From positions 1-26,829 of the forward strand of contig JBBRXY010000042.1 of assembly GCA_038238185.1 (NCBI GenBank): DNA of 26,829 nt. Direction: 5' to 3'. This stretch comes from DATAQC01 sp038238185 (GTDB lineage Bacteria > Actinomycetota > Acidimicrobiia > Acidimicrobiales > AC-14). The position numbers were made by a program, and so were the translations under genes. Shown here in pieces: positions 6,334 to 16,022 of this stretch. The notes under the pieces are model-generated. The model did no database searches, was not told where the DNA came from, and saw only the letters and a program-made list of their open reading frames with translations. Numbering within the stretch: the first letter of the stretch is position 1; every line of letters starts with the position of its first letter.

Positions 6334-9330
6334 ATGCCTGCGGAGTTCCTGACCGAGTCCCAGGCTCGGCGCTACGGACGATTCCAGGCCGACCCCTCCC
6401 CCGAGCAGCTGGAGCGGTACTTCGCCCTTGGCCCCGGCGACCTCACCAGCATCGGGCGACGTCGGGGGGATTGGACGAGGCTCGGCTTCGCCGTCCAGCT
6501 CGGCACCGTCCGCTTCCTGGGCACCTTCGTGACCCGATTGGAGGAGACCCCGCCGTCGGTGATCCAGCACATGGCCGCGACCCTGGGCGTCAGTCCGGCG
6601 GAATGGACGACCTACGTCAGCTCGAGGGCTCGCCTGGTACACATCGCGGAGATCTCCCGCCTCTACGGCTCCGTCAGTTTCGGTGACCCACCGTTGTCGG
6701 GCCGCTTCCTGCGGTGGCTCTACGAGCGCGCCTGGACCGGCGATGATCGCCCCACGGTGTTGCTGGACTTGTCCACAGCCTGGTTGGTCGACCACAAGGT
6801 CCTCCTGCCGGGCATCACTCGGCTCACCAAGCTCGTCGCCCGCGTGCGCGAACGGGCCAACCGGCGGGCGTGGCGCCAGAGCAGCCGATCTGTCTCGGCC
6901 GACCAACGTCTGGTTTTGGAACGACTCCTCGAGATCGACCCGGGCACCGGTACCTCGGGTCTGGACCGCCTTCGCCGACCCCCCTCGTCGCCGACCGTCG
7001 ACGGCCTGGTCGCCGCGCTCGACCGGCTGGAGGAGGTTCAGGCTCTCGGCGGCGATGACATCGACCTTGGAGGAGCGCCGGCGGGGCGCGTCCGGGCCCT
7101 GGCCCGGGAGGCGTTCCCGGTCAAGGCGCAACGCGTCGCCCGGCGCACGCCGGAACGGCGGCTGGCCACCCTGGCGGCCTTCGCCTGTCGGCTCCATCGC
7201 GATGCCCACGACGACGTCATCGATGTCTTCCTGTCCGTCGCCGCGACCATGACGGCACGGGCCGAGCGGGCGGGACGCACCCAGAGGCTGGCCAGCCTGG
7301 CGGACCTGGATGCGGCCGCCCTCGTACTCCGCCAGGCAGCCATGGTCGTCCTCGACGCGCAGGTTCCCGACCCGACGGTGCGCTCTTCGGTCTTCGAGAA
7401 GGTCTCGGCAGCGCAGCTCCAGGCAGCGGTCGACCTCATCGGGCGAACGTCGGGCGCCGGAGACGTCAGCCTCGTCGGCCTGCTGTCGCGCTATCCGACC
7501 GTCCAGCGATTCCTGCCCCGTCTCCTCGAGTTGGTCCACTTCGATGCCACCCACGTCAATGACATCGTGCTCGCTGCCCTTCGCCACCTCCGCCTCGTCA
7601 ATCGCGGAGAGGCGGCCATGGCGGAGGCCCCGACGGGAATCGTCAGCGACACCTGGCGCCAGCTGGCGGTGCCTCATGGCGCAATCGACAAGCGGGGCTA
7701 CACCTTGTGCCTCGTCGACAAGCTTCGGGCGGCACTGCGTCGTCGCGATGTGTTCGTTCCCGCCGGCGATCGCTGGGGTGACCCTCGTCGTCTCCTCCTC
7801 GAACCCGCAGCGTGGAAGCGCGCAGCGCCAGGGGTCCTGGCGGCCTTGGCCCTGCCCTCCAGCTCCCGGACGGCTACCTGGCGGGCCTTGCCCGGGAGCT
7901 GGACACCGGCTATCGCCAGGCCGCCAGCGCCCTTGCCGCCGACCCCGCCCTCTGGGTCGACACCTCCGACCCAAAGCGCGACCGGGTCCGGCTGGCCCGG
8001 CTCGAGGCCAGTCTGGAGTCTGCCTCGGCGGCGTTGCTGCGGGCCGACATCCACGCCTTGTTACACACGGTCGACTTGCCCGAGATCCTGCTCGAGGTCA
8101 ACCGTTGGTGTCGTTTCACCGACGCCTTCACCAACGCCAGTGGCGGTGGCGGCCGCATCCCCGATCTCGACCTCTCCGCCTGCGCCGTGCTGCTGGCCCA
8201 GGCCTGCAACGTCGGCTACCGGCCGGTCACCCGTGCCGATGTCCCGGCCCTCACGCAGGCCCGTCTGGCCTGGGTGGCCGCCAACTACATCCGCCCCGAG
8301 ACGATCGTGGCGGCCAACACCTGCCTCGTCGACCTCCAGGCCCAACTCGGCATCGCCCGGATCTGGGGCGGCGGCGAGGTGGCATCCGCCGATGGCATCC
8401 GTTTCGCGGTCCCCGTCCGCTCCATCCACGCCAGTCCGAACCCCCGGTATTTCGGGACGGGCCGGGGCGTCACTCTGTACAACTTCGTTGCCGACACCTA
8501 CACCGGCTTCGCTCATCTGGTCGTTCCGGGTACTCTGCGGGATTCCCAGTTCATTCTGGACGGGCTGATGAACAACCCGACCTCATTGGACCCCCATCAT
8601 GTCGTGGCTGACACCGGCGGGGTGTCCGAGCTGATCTTCGGGTGCTTCCGCCTCCTCGGCTACCTCTTCACGCCGCGGATGGCCGACCTTCCCCACCGTC
8701 GCTACTGGCGCATGGACGCCAACGCCGACTACGGCGCCCTGAACCGGGTAGCCCGCCAGCGCATCAACAGTCGGCTCATCAACGAGCTCATCAACGAGCA
8801 CTGGGCCGACATCCTCCGGGTCGCCGGCACGCTGCACACCAGGACGGTGACCGCATCGGAGCTGATTCGAGCCTTGCAACGGGCCGGGCACCCCACCGGC
8901 CTTGGCTCGCGCCATCGCCGAGATCGGGCACGTCGACAAGACCATCGCCCAGCTGCGTTGGATCTCCGACGAGCATCATCGTCGGGCCGTCGGTGTCCAG
9001 GCCAACCGCCACGAGGCCCGTCACGGCCTGGCCCGGAGCGTCTTCCACGGTCGACGAGGCGATCTGTATCAGGCGTATCGACGAGGCCAGGAGGAGCAAC
9101 TTGGCGCGCTCGGCCTCGTCGTGAACGCCGTCACCCTCTGGAACTCAAGGTACATGGATCGCGCCGTTGGCCACCTTCGCGACCTCGGTCAGATCGTCGA
9201 TGACGGCGACCTCGAACGGATCTCGCCGTTGATCCATGCACACATCGAGCTCCACGGCCGGTATTCCTTCGACCCGCCCGAGCACATCCGACATGGGGAA
9301 CTACGGCCACTCCCCCACCCCGGCGGCTAG
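6334..9330 (+). pseudogene. tnpA: Tn3-family transposase, full length but split by two frameshifts
   Basis: Conceptually about 998 residues, the usual Tn3 transposase size, but in three frames. Part 1 (6334 to about 7862) starts MPAEFLTESQARRYGRF, the DUF4158 N-terminal domain. Near 7860 (TGCCCTCCAGCTCCCG) the frame moves by -1, and part 2 continues as LPDGYLAGLARELDTGYRQ. Near 8902 (GGCCTTGGCT) one extra T moves it back, and part 3 runs LARAIAEIGHVDKT to the stop at 9330. DDE-region signatures remain: YNFVADTYTGF, HHVVADTGGVSE and NRHEARHGLARSVF, the last carrying the catalytic glutamate. No single frame encodes the enzyme, so it should be inactive unless the shifts are sequencing errors or are bypassed. 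Both indels lie in short homopolymer or dinucleotide contexts. It sits directly behind the recombinase gene. Confidence 0.85.
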
Positions 9331-9335
9331 CGCGA

Positions 9336-9494
9336 ATTCGTCTCGGTTGCTACCGCGAGGCCTATCAGCTCCTGCACGTCGCCGCCCGACTCGCCCGCCG
9401 GGGCCGGGACCTGTATCTACGCATCGACGACGCCTGGCTGTGGGCCGACCAGCTCGGCACCGCGTTCGGACGGCTGCGCGCCCCTCTCTGCTGA
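9336..9494 (+). pseudogene. C-terminal fragment of a DDE transposase (IS1380-like)
   Basis: An open frame of 52 codons ending at TGA 9492-9494 reads IRLGCYREAYQLLHVAARL, then ARRGRDLYLRIDDAWLWAD and AFGRLRA. This resembles the tail of IS1380-family transposases, where an RxGRxLxLR-x-WxWA-xxFxRLRA pattern is common. There is no start codon or N-terminal part. It begins five bases after the Tn3 transposase stop, where that element's right terminal repeat should lie. An insertion followed by deletion therefore probably removed the right end of the Tn3 element. The family call rests on pattern memory only. Confidence 0.5.
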
Positions 9495-9834
9495 GCGACC
9501 TCCCGGGTCAGTGCCGGCCCAGAAGGCTCATCGAGGCGCACCAACCCGACCACCAACACCAACCCCATAGTCGGTCCCGCCCAATCTGTGGTCGCCGCCG
9601 AGCACAAACTCCCACTCGGATCAGTCCGTCCTGAGGTCGGACGAACAATCGAGGCTAGTGACCCAGGGCTACCCCTTGGCCGGGCTGACCGAGACATCCG
9701 AGCGAGAACTCGGTTGTCACTCCCGACTCCTACCGTGCTGCATGATGGCGGAGCTGGTCCTGGCGACACCCGCCGGAACCGACTGGTGTCCGCGGAAGCC
9801 GGGCGGTGCATCCCACTACGACGAGGAGTCTCAC
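9495..9834. other. Intergenic region upstream of oleate hydratase
   Basis: 340 bases with no convincing gene. A small hairpin (CCGAG, 6-base loop, CTCGG) lies at 9698-9713, followed by TTGTCA at 9714, a possible -35 box without a clear -10 at proper spacing. The upstream in-frame extension of the oleate hydratase frame has no homology-like features and is treated as non-coding. Confidence 0.4.
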
Positions 9835-11580
9835 ATGTACTACACCAAGGGGAACTACGAGGCGTTCGCTCGACCACGCAAACCGGCGGGTGTGGACAAC
9901 AAATCCGCCTACATCGTGGGCGGCGGCCTCACCTCGCTTGCCGCGGCGGCATTCCTCGTCCGCGACGGCCAAATGTCCGGCGACCGCATCACGATCCTCG
10001 AGGCGTTGCCCGTAACCGGTGGTGCGCTCGATGGCGCCGGCAACGCCGAGACGGGTTGGCTCATCCGCGGCGGTCGCGAGATGGAGGACCACTTCGAGTG
10101 CCTCTGGGACCTCTTCCGCTCGATCCCGTCGCTCGAGATTGAGGGCGCCTCGGTCCTCGACGAGTTCTACTGGCTCAACAAGGACGACCCGAACTTCTCG
10201 CTCAGGCGCACGACCAAACGCCGGGGCGAGGACGGCGGCACCGCCAAGTTGTTCGCAATGTCGAACAAGGCCACGAAAGACCTGATCGACCTCGTGCTCT
10301 GCCTCGAGGAGAACCTCTACGACAAGCGGATCAATGAGGTTGTCAGCAAGGACTTCTTCGAGTCCAATTTCTGGCTGTACTGGCGTACGATGTTCGCGTT
10401 TGAGGAGTGGCACAGCGCCCTCGAGATGAAGCTCTATGTCCAGCGTTTCATCCATCACATCGCCGGCCTGCCCGACTTCAGCACCCTGAAGTTCACCAAG
10501 TACAACCAGTATGAGTCACTCGTGGTTCCGCTGGTTACCTGGCTCACGGATCAGGGCGTCACCATCGAGCACGGCACCCGGGTCACCAACGTCGAGTTCG
10601 AGATCACGCCTACCCGCAAGGTCGCCACCCGCATCACCTGGAACCGCGACGGCCACGAGGGAGGCCTTGACGTCACCCCGAACGACCTCGTCTTCGTCCC
10701 CAACGGATCGCTGGTCGAGAACTCCCGATGGGGCGACCACCACACCCCAGCGGAGTTCGATCCCACCATCCGCCCCGGCGGCGGGTGGCAACTGTGGCGC
10801 AACATCGCCAGCCAGGATCCGTCGTTCGGCCATCCGGACAAGTTCATCTCGAACCCGGAGCAGTCGCAGTGGGAGTCGGCCACCGTCACCACCCTCGACG
10901 CCCGCATCCCCGCCTTCATAGAGAACATCGCCGAGCGGGGCACCCGCACCGGCAAGGTGGTGACCGGTGGGATCGTTTCGGTCGAAGACTCTCCGTGGCT
11001 GATGAGCTGGACCGTCAACCGCCAGCCTCACTTTGCGGCCCAGCCCGACGATCAGGTCGTGGTCTGGGTGTACGGCCTGTTCACCGATGTCGAGGGTTCC
11101 TACGTCAGCAAGGCGATGCGGGACTGCAGCGGCGAGGAGATCACCCAGGAATGGCTCTACCACCTGGGCGTCCCGCTCGGCGACATCGACGAGATGGCCG
11201 CCACCGGCGCCATCACCCGGCCGTGCATGATGCCGTACGTCACGGCGTTCTTTATGCCCCGCAACGGCGACGACCGCCCCGCCGTCGTGCCCGAGCACGT
11301 CGTGAACTTCGCCTTCATCGGCCAGTTCGCCGAGTCGACCCGCGACACGGTCTTCACCACCGAGTACTCGGTGCGCACGGCGATGGAAGCCGTCTACCAG
11401 CTTCTCGACATCGACCGCGGCGTTCCCGAGGTTTTCGGGTCCGTGTACGACATCCGCGAGCTGTCCAAGTCGGCGTCCCAAATGCGCGACGGCGAGCGAC
11501 TCCCGGTGCCGGGCTTCCTCACCAAGCACATCGAGGGCAACATGCTCGGCCGGATGCTCCAGGAGTACGGCGTCATCTGA
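9835..11580 (+). CDS. ohyA: Oleate hydratase (MCRA family, FAD-dependent)
   Basis: 581 residues from ATG 9835, preceded by GAGGAG. The N-terminus (MYYTKGNYEAFARPRKPAGV) is nearly diagnostic. The FAD motif is YIVGGGLTSLAAAAFL (residues 26-41). The loop RGGREMEDHFECLWD contains E82, and Y201 lies in KLYVQRF; these positions match the catalytic Glu and Tyr described for staphylococcal OhyA. The C-terminus retains FAFIGQFAESTRDTVFTTEYS. The enzyme adds water across the 9,10 double bond of oleate to give 10-hydroxystearate, which detoxifies unsaturated fatty acids at the membrane. The length and all core motifs are complete. The gene stands alone and is convergent with an ABC1 kinase, with only 24 bases between stops. 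Its left flank is transposon debris, so acquisition by transfer is possible but unproven. Confidence 0.95.
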   Translation: MYYTKGNYEAFARPRKPAGVDNKSAYIVGGGLTSLAAAAFLVRDGQMSGDRITILEALPVTGGALDGAGNAETGWLIRGGREMEDHFECLWDLFRSIPSLEIEGASVLDEFYWLNKDDPNFSLRRTTKRRGEDGGTAKLFAMSNKATKDLIDLVLCLEENLYDKRINEVVSKDFFESNFWLYWRTMFAFEEWHSALEMKLYVQRFIHHIAGLPDFSTLKFTKYNQYESLVVPLVTWLTDQGVTIEHGTRVTNVEFEITPTRKVATRITWNRDGHEGGLDVTPNDLVFVPNGSLVENSRWGDHHTPAEFDPTIRPGGGWQLWRNIASQDPSFGHPDKFISNPEQSQWESATVTTLDARIPAFIENIAERGTRTGKVVTGGIVSVEDSPWLMSWTVNRQPHFAAQPDDQVVVWVYGLFTDVEGSYVSKAMRDCSGEEITQEWLYHLGVPLGDIDEMAATGAITRPCMMPYVTAFFMPRNGDDRPAVVPEHVVNFAFIGQFAESTRDTVFTTEYSVRTAMEAVYQLLDIDRGVPEVFGSVYDIRELSKSASQMRDGERLPVPGFLTKHIEGNMLGRMLQEYGVI

Positions 11581-11604
11581 CACCGGGCGTGCCGTAACGG
11601 CGGC

Positions 11605-13305
11605 TCAGGGGAGCTTTGCCTGTCCCAGTTCGCGGGCCCGAGAGACCCAGGAGCGTGACGCCTCCCGCCGGGCCACGAGTCGTCGCCACACGATGACGCC
11701 GACGCCGGTGGCAACCAGTCCGGGGATCGAGACGCCTCCTATCATCGGGCCGGCTCGGCGGGCGATGAGCTGGGCGCCCGCAAGGACGGAGGCACTCGTG
11801 ACGAGGCCATCGACGAGGTGGTCGATCGCGTGGTCCTGGTCGCTTACGCGGAAGTCCACACCGAGGGTCCCCGCACGAATCTGGTCGAGCACCGTGTCGA
11901 CATCATCGGGGAGGCGCGACACCAGGTGCTCCCAACTGCGCGCTGATCGGGCCAGATTGCGCCCGATCCGCTTCGGGCTGAACCGGTTGGCCATCATGGT
12001 GGCGACATGGGGCTGCAGCAATTCGGTGACGCGGATCTCCGTGCCGACGCCCCGGCCCAGGCCCTGCAAACGCAGGCACACGCGGAACAGCAAAGCCAGG
12101 TCGGCGGGGAGCACGAGCTTGTGCCGATGGAGGAGCTCCATGCCCGAACTGACGATCGCGACCATGTCGAGATGGCCGATGCCGACGAGGAGGTACCGGT
12201 TCAGCCACGCCTCGATGTCAGCTCGCAGAGCCTGCATGTCGATACCTGGTGGCGGCGTCGTCATCTCGACCACGATGTCGATGAGGCCGTCTACGTCGTG
12301 CGTTCCGATGGCGATCACGAAGTTCTCGAGCTGGATGCTTCGCGCGCCGGACAGGCGGCCGACGTCGCCGAAGTCCAGGATCGCCAGATGCGTCTCGTCG
12401 GGGATGAGAAAGTTTCCGGGATGCGGGTCGGCGTGGTAGAGGCCGTCGCGAAAGATCATCTCGATGTAGATGTCGGCCGAGCGGCGAACGAGCGTGTCGA
12501 CATCCCAACCCGTAGCTTCTACGCCGGCTCTGTCGGCGAAGGGCGATCCGGTGATCATCGACATCGTCAGCACCTTGGCGCTCGACAGGTCGGGGTACGG
12601 CGCGGGAATGACGACATCGGGTTCGTCTGCGAAGTTCTCGCGGAACCGCTGAAGGTTGGTCAGCTCTTCGCCAAGATCGATCGCGTCCTTCATCATGGTC
12701 GCGAACTCGGAAACGAGAACGGTCGGCCGTAGTTGCGCGAGCTCGGGGTCACGCGCCTCGAGGTAGGCGGCGAGGGCGGCCATCAGCTCCAGATCCTCGC
12801 GGACACGGGGCGATGCCCCGTCGTGCACCACCTTCACTGCGACAGTGGTTCCGTCGACCAGCGTGGCTCGATGGACCTGGGCAACCGATCCCGACGCGAA
12901 CGGCTCCGTCTCGAACGACTCGTAGAGGTCGGCGACACCCTTCCCCAGCTCGGCCTCGACGGTCCGTTGCGCCACACCCGGCGGGTCGGCGGGCACCGAG
13001 CCTTGGAGCCGTTCCAGCTCCAAGGCCATCTCGACGCCCACGACATCGGGGCGAAGGCTCAGCATTTGGCCGAACTTGACCCACGTCGTCCCGAGCTCGG
13101 TCAGAGCGCTGCGGACCCTCTCACCCTCGGAGCGGTCGACGAGCTCGGCGCCGACGACGTGCTCGCGCAGCTTCTGGAGTACTCCGGGATCGACAAGGCC
13201 CGAGCCGCGTGGCACCCAGGCGGCCAAGCCGTTCCGGGCGAGAATCGTTGCAATCTCGCCGAGTCGCTTCCGATGGGCGATCAACGTTCCGCTCAGCTCG
13301 GCCAT
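11605..13305 (-). CDS. ABC1/AarF (UbiB-like) atypical kinase family protein
   Basis: 566 residues from ATG 13305 (MAELSGTLIAHRKRL), which has a purine-rich upstream; an in-frame ATG at 13398 adds 31 residues without a ribosome site. Signature ABC1 motifs are the KxGQ loop (WVKFGQMLSLRPD, 77-80), the alanine/glycine loop FASGSVAQVHRA (136-147), the ATP lysine in VAVKVV (K158), HADPHPGN (291-298) and LDFGDVG (310-316). Two hydrophobic helices near the C-terminus (AGPMIGGVSIPGLVATGVGVIV region) suggest a membrane anchor, as in UbiB. UbiB/COQ8 proteins are ATPases supporting isoprenoid quinone or lipid handling. In actinobacteria the role is usually unknown, so only the family is called. Confidence 0.9.
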   Translation of the reverse strand: MAELSGTLIAHRKRLGEIATILARNGLAAWVPRGSGLVDPGVLQKLREHVVGAELVDRSEGERVRSALTELGTTWVKFGQMLSLRPDVVGVEMALELERLQGSVPADPPGVAQRTVEAELGKGVADLYESFETEPFASGSVAQVHRATLVDGTTVAVKVVHDGASPRVREDLELMAALAAYLEARDPELAQLRPTVLVSEFATMMKDAIDLGEELTNLQRFRENFADEPDVVIPAPYPDLSSAKVLTMSMITGSPFADRAGVEATGWDVDTLVRRSADIYIEMIFRDGLYHADPHPGNFLIPDETHLAILDFGDVGRLSGARSIQLENFVIAIGTHDVDGLIDIVVEMTTPPPGIDMQALRADIEAWLNRYLLVGIGHLDMVAIVSSGMELLHRHKLVLPADLALLFRVCLRLQGLGRGVGTEIRVTELLQPHVATMMANRFSPKRIGRNLARSARSWEHLVSRLPDDVDTVLDQIRAGTLGVDFRVSDQDHAIDHLVDGLVTSASVLAGAQLIARRAGPMIGGVSIPGLVATGVGVIVWRRLVARREASRSWVSRARELGQAKLP

Positions 13306-13520
13306 TCCTACCCCGTCCTCTCGCCCAAGAACGCTGTTAGGCACCTCATCGTCGCGCGCCTTCTTGTCGTGCGCCGCCCGGTGGCCAAGCCGAACCATTG
13401 TTCAGGCAAAGCTCGGATGTCAGTGGAAGCGTAGGAATCGTGTCAGTGGATGCGCAACGACTCATAGCGGCGCAGAGCGGGTGGTCGGCGGCCCCGCCAG
13501 CAGCCCGCCGATGGTGGTGA

Positions 13521-13985
13521 TCAACGGGGCGACTGGGCCCGGAGTCGGATCGCCTCGCGCAGGAGGACGTAGAAACCGTAGACGGCGAAGAGGGTGGCGT
13601 AGCAGAAGCCCAGGAATTCGATCTGGGTCATTCCCCACGGCTTGTCGGGCAGCCACTTGAACGCGTACTGGCCGGTGAGGAACGTCAAGAGCAGCGCCGT
13701 TCCCGGGCCGCGGTAACGGAGCTTGGTGCCGTCCACGAACCCTGCGACGAGCAGGGTGGCACCACCGATGCCCAGAAAATAGAAGGCGCTGTGCTGGATG
13801 AAGCCGTCGACCACGCCGATGATGCCGCCGAGGAGGAGGATGCCGCCGGCCAGCACCGTTCGGGCCGTGGCCACCGGCATGACCCTGCCGGTGGACGGAG
13901 CCGTCGGCGCTGTCGGGCCGGTCGGGCCTAGCCGATCGGTCTCGGCGCTGTCCTTGGGCTGACGAACTGCTCGTGCCTCACTCAT
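13521..13985 (-). CDS. Unknown membrane protein
   Basis: 154 residues from ATG 13985. The first 38 residues are Pro/Ala/Thr-rich, hydrophilic and probably cytoplasmic. About four hydrophobic segments follow: ARTVLAGGILLLGGIIGVV, HSAFYFLGIGGATLLVAGFV, GTALLLTFLTGQYAF and IEFLGFCYATLFAVYGFYVL. I recognise no family. It is divergent from a TetR-type gene across a 30-base near-perfect palindrome. It is thus the likely target of that regulator, perhaps as a membrane component of an efflux or lipid response. Confidence 0.65.
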   Translation of the reverse strand: MSEARAVRQPKDSAETDRLGPTGPTAPTAPSTGRVMPVATARTVLAGGILLLGGIIGVVDGFIQHSAFYFLGIGGATLLVAGFVDGTKLRYRGPGTALLLTFLTGQYAFKWLPDKPWGMTQIEFLGFCYATLFAVYGFYVLLREAIRLRAQSPR

Positions 13986-14003
13986 GGGACCTCTTCGACG
14001 ACG

Positions 14004-14033
14004 GAATAGAACCTGACTGGTCAGGTTCTATTC
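14004..14033. promoter_or_regulatory. 30-base palindromic operator for the divergent TetR-type gene
   Basis: Arms GAATAGAACCTGAC (14004-14017) and GTCAGGTTCTATTC (14020-14033) are perfectly complementary around TG. The palindrome lies midway between ATG 13985 (minus) and ATG 14038 (plus). Size, symmetry and the CTGACnnGTCAG core are typical for TetR-family dimers. The TTCTATTC arms could hold the -10 elements, so the plus-strand gene may be leaderless. Confidence 0.8.
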
Positions 14034-14037
14034 TCCC

Positions 14038-14364
14038 ATGCCGAAGCTGGCCGAGGCGGCCAAGGAGCAGCGCCGTCAGCATCTGATCGATGCCGCCTGG
14101 CGCGGCGTCACTCGCGGCGCGTACCGAATCCTCAGCGTCGACGACGTGTGCGCCGAGGCTGGTCTGTCGAAGGGCGCCTTCTACACCTACTTCGACCAGA
14201 AGCAGGACCTGCTGTTGGCCCTGTTGGACGAAGACGCCGCGGGGCTGTCCGAGCTGGTGGCCGACGCCGCCAACCAGCCCTGTGGCATCGATCAGATCCA
14301 CCGGTTCGTCGCCGCCGCAGTGGATCGGGGCTCCGAAGGGCTCCGCGCCGAGCCTCAGGGCTGA
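14038..14364 (+). pseudogene. TetR-family regulator, DNA-binding domain only (C-terminally truncated)
   Basis: 108 residues from ATG 14038. Residues 8-55 form a TetR helix-turn-helix: EQRRQHLIDAAWRGVTRGAY, then LSVDDVCAEAGLSKGAFYTY and FDQKQDLLLALL. TetR proteins are normally about 190-210 residues with a ligand and dimerisation domain; here the frame ends soon after the HTH, with an unremarkable tail. A stretch in another frame near 14360-14450 (LWRR...LQGRFARRR) might be a frameshifted piece of the missing domain, but this is weak. Without the dimer domain it is probably non-functional, or works only as a weak DNA-binder. The intact operator next to it suggests recent truncation or an assembly frameshift. 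Confidence 0.65.
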
Positions 14365-14529
14365 GTGTGGCGTCCTGTGGCGACGAGGGGCAGGCCATGA
14401 CCGGTCGGCCGCCGGGTGGTTGCAGGGGCGCTTTGCCCGTCGCCGTGTCGATGTCTTCGAAGATCCACTCCGATCCTCGATGTCGGAAACCTGCTAGACG
14501 AATCCGCTCGGATCGAGGAGGCTGGAGCC

Positions 14530-15999
14530 ATGCACGACGACCGCGAACGGTGCCTGTGGGCGGTGCGGTCCAAGGATGATCGCTTCGACGGGTGGTTCTT
14601 CACCGCGGTCGTCACGACGGGCATCTATTGCCGGCCCAGTTGCCCGGTCCGGCCGCCCAAGCCATCCAACATGCGGTTCTATCCCTCGGCGGCGGCCGCG
14701 CAACAGGCCGGGTTCCGAGCCTGTAAGCGTTGCCGTCCCGACGCCACCCCCGGGTCACCGCAATGGAACGAGCGTGCCGATGTCGTCGCCCGCGCCATGC
14801 GCCTGATCGCCGACGGAGTGGTCGAGCGCGAAGGTGTCGGCGGGTTGGCGGGGCGACTGGGCTACAGCACCCGTCAGATCGAGCGACACGTGCGGGCCGA
14901 GCTTGGGGCCGGGCCGTTGGCAATTGCCCGTGCTCAACGAGCCCAGACCGCCCGGATGCTCATCGAGACCACCTCGTTGCCCATGGCCGAGACCGCCTTC
15001 GCCGCCGGTTTCGCCAGCGTCCGCTCCTTCAACGACTCCGTTCGCGACGTGTTCGCCTCGTCGCCGACCGAAATGCGACAGCGAGTGGTCCACGGCCGAC
15101 AATCGGCCGCATCGGGCACCCTCAGCCTGCGCCTGCCGTTTCGCCGGCCGTTGTACCCCGACAACCTGTTCGGGCATCTTGCCGCCACCGCGGTGCCCGG
15201 GGTCGAGGAATGGCGAGATGGCTGGTACCGCCGGACTCTGCGGTTGCCGCATGGCGGGGGCATCGTCGCTCTCGCCCCCCGCCACGATCACATCGAATGC
15301 CGCTTGACCCTGGACGATCTGCGAGATCTGGCCGTGGCCGTCAGCCGCTGTCGCTGGATGCTCGATCTCGACGCCGATCCAGTCGCTATCGACGACCGGC
15401 TCGGCACCGAGTCGCACCTCGCTGAGCTGGTGGCGAAACACCCGGGCCGCAGGGTGCCGCGCACCGTTGACCCAGCTGAGTTCGCCCTGCGGGCCGTGCT
15501 CGGCCAGCAGGTGTCGACGGCGGCGGCACGTACCCACGCCGGCCGCCTGGTGATCGCTCACGGAGAGGCCATGAACGACCCTGATGGCGGTCTGACCCAT
15601 CTGTTTCCCGAACCGGCAACCCTCGCAGCCATCGACCCGGCGACACTCGCCCTCCCCCGGTCACGCCGAGCGACCTTGATCACCCTGGCGGTGGCCATGA
15701 CCTCGGGCGAGATAGACCTCGGACCGGCGACGGCATGGGATTACGCTCGCGGCCAGCTGATGAAGGTCAACGGAATTGGTCCGTGGACCGTCGAGACCAT
15801 CGCCATGCGGGCCCTGGGCGATCCCGACGCCTTCCCCACCGGTGATCTCGGTGTCGTCGCGGCCGCCCGCAACCTCGGTCTGCCCGCCACGCCGGCGGCA
15901 CTCTCGCTCGTCTCCGAAGGGTGGCGGTCATGGCGCGCGTATGCCGTCCAACACCTGTGGGCCACCGGCGATCACGCCGTCAACCGGCTCCCTGCCTGA
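14530..15999 (+). CDS. alkA: Ada-type regulator/methyl acceptor fused to AlkA 3-methyladenine DNA glycosylase
   Basis: 489 residues from ATG 14530. Residues 1-75 are the Ada zinc domain with C34, C38, C65 and C68 (GIYCRPSCPVRPPKPS and FRACKRCRPD); C34 matches the Ada cysteine that takes methyl from phosphotriesters. An AraC helix-turn-helix follows (about 85-190; LAGRLGYSTRQIERHVRAEL and SVRSFNDSVRDVF). The rest is AlkA: an N-terminal beta domain, LGQQVSTAAARTHAGRL, the helix-hairpin-helix KVNGIGPWTVETIAMRAL, and D439 in PTGDLGV as catalytic aspartate. The fusion links damage sensing, transcription activation and removal of 3-methyladenine-type lesions. The methyltransferase gene starts 24 bases later, so the two form an adaptive-response operon that is probably self-activated. 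All key residues are present. Confidence 0.93.
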   Translation: MHDDRERCLWAVRSKDDRFDGWFFTAVVTTGIYCRPSCPVRPPKPSNMRFYPSAAAAQQAGFRACKRCRPDATPGSPQWNERADVVARAMRLIADGVVEREGVGGLAGRLGYSTRQIERHVRAELGAGPLAIARAQRAQTARMLIETTSLPMAETAFAAGFASVRSFNDSVRDVFASSPTEMRQRVVHGRQSAASGTLSLRLPFRRPLYPDNLFGHLAATAVPGVEEWRDGWYRRTLRLPHGGGIVALAPRHDHIECRLTLDDLRDLAVAVSRCRWMLDLDADPVAIDDRLGTESHLAELVAKHPGRRVPRTVDPAEFALRAVLGQQVSTAAARTHAGRLVIAHGEAMNDPDGGLTHLFPEPATLAAIDPATLALPRSRRATLITLAVAMTSGEIDLGPATAWDYARGQLMKVNGIGPWTVETIAMRALGDPDAFPTGDLGVVAAARNLGLPATPAALSLVSEGWRSWRAYAVQHLWATGDHAVNRLPA

Positions 16000-16022
16000 C
16001 CCGCATAACGAGAGGATCCACC

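Noticed and set aside
6331..7974. Minus-strand ORF of 547 codons
   Set aside because: It lies opposite the transposase, whose sense frame has family motifs; the antisense product is low-complexity.
9658..9834. Upstream start for oleate hydratase at 9658
   Set aside because: ATG 9835 has a good ribosome site and the family's conserved MYY N-terminus; the extension is unconserved-looking.
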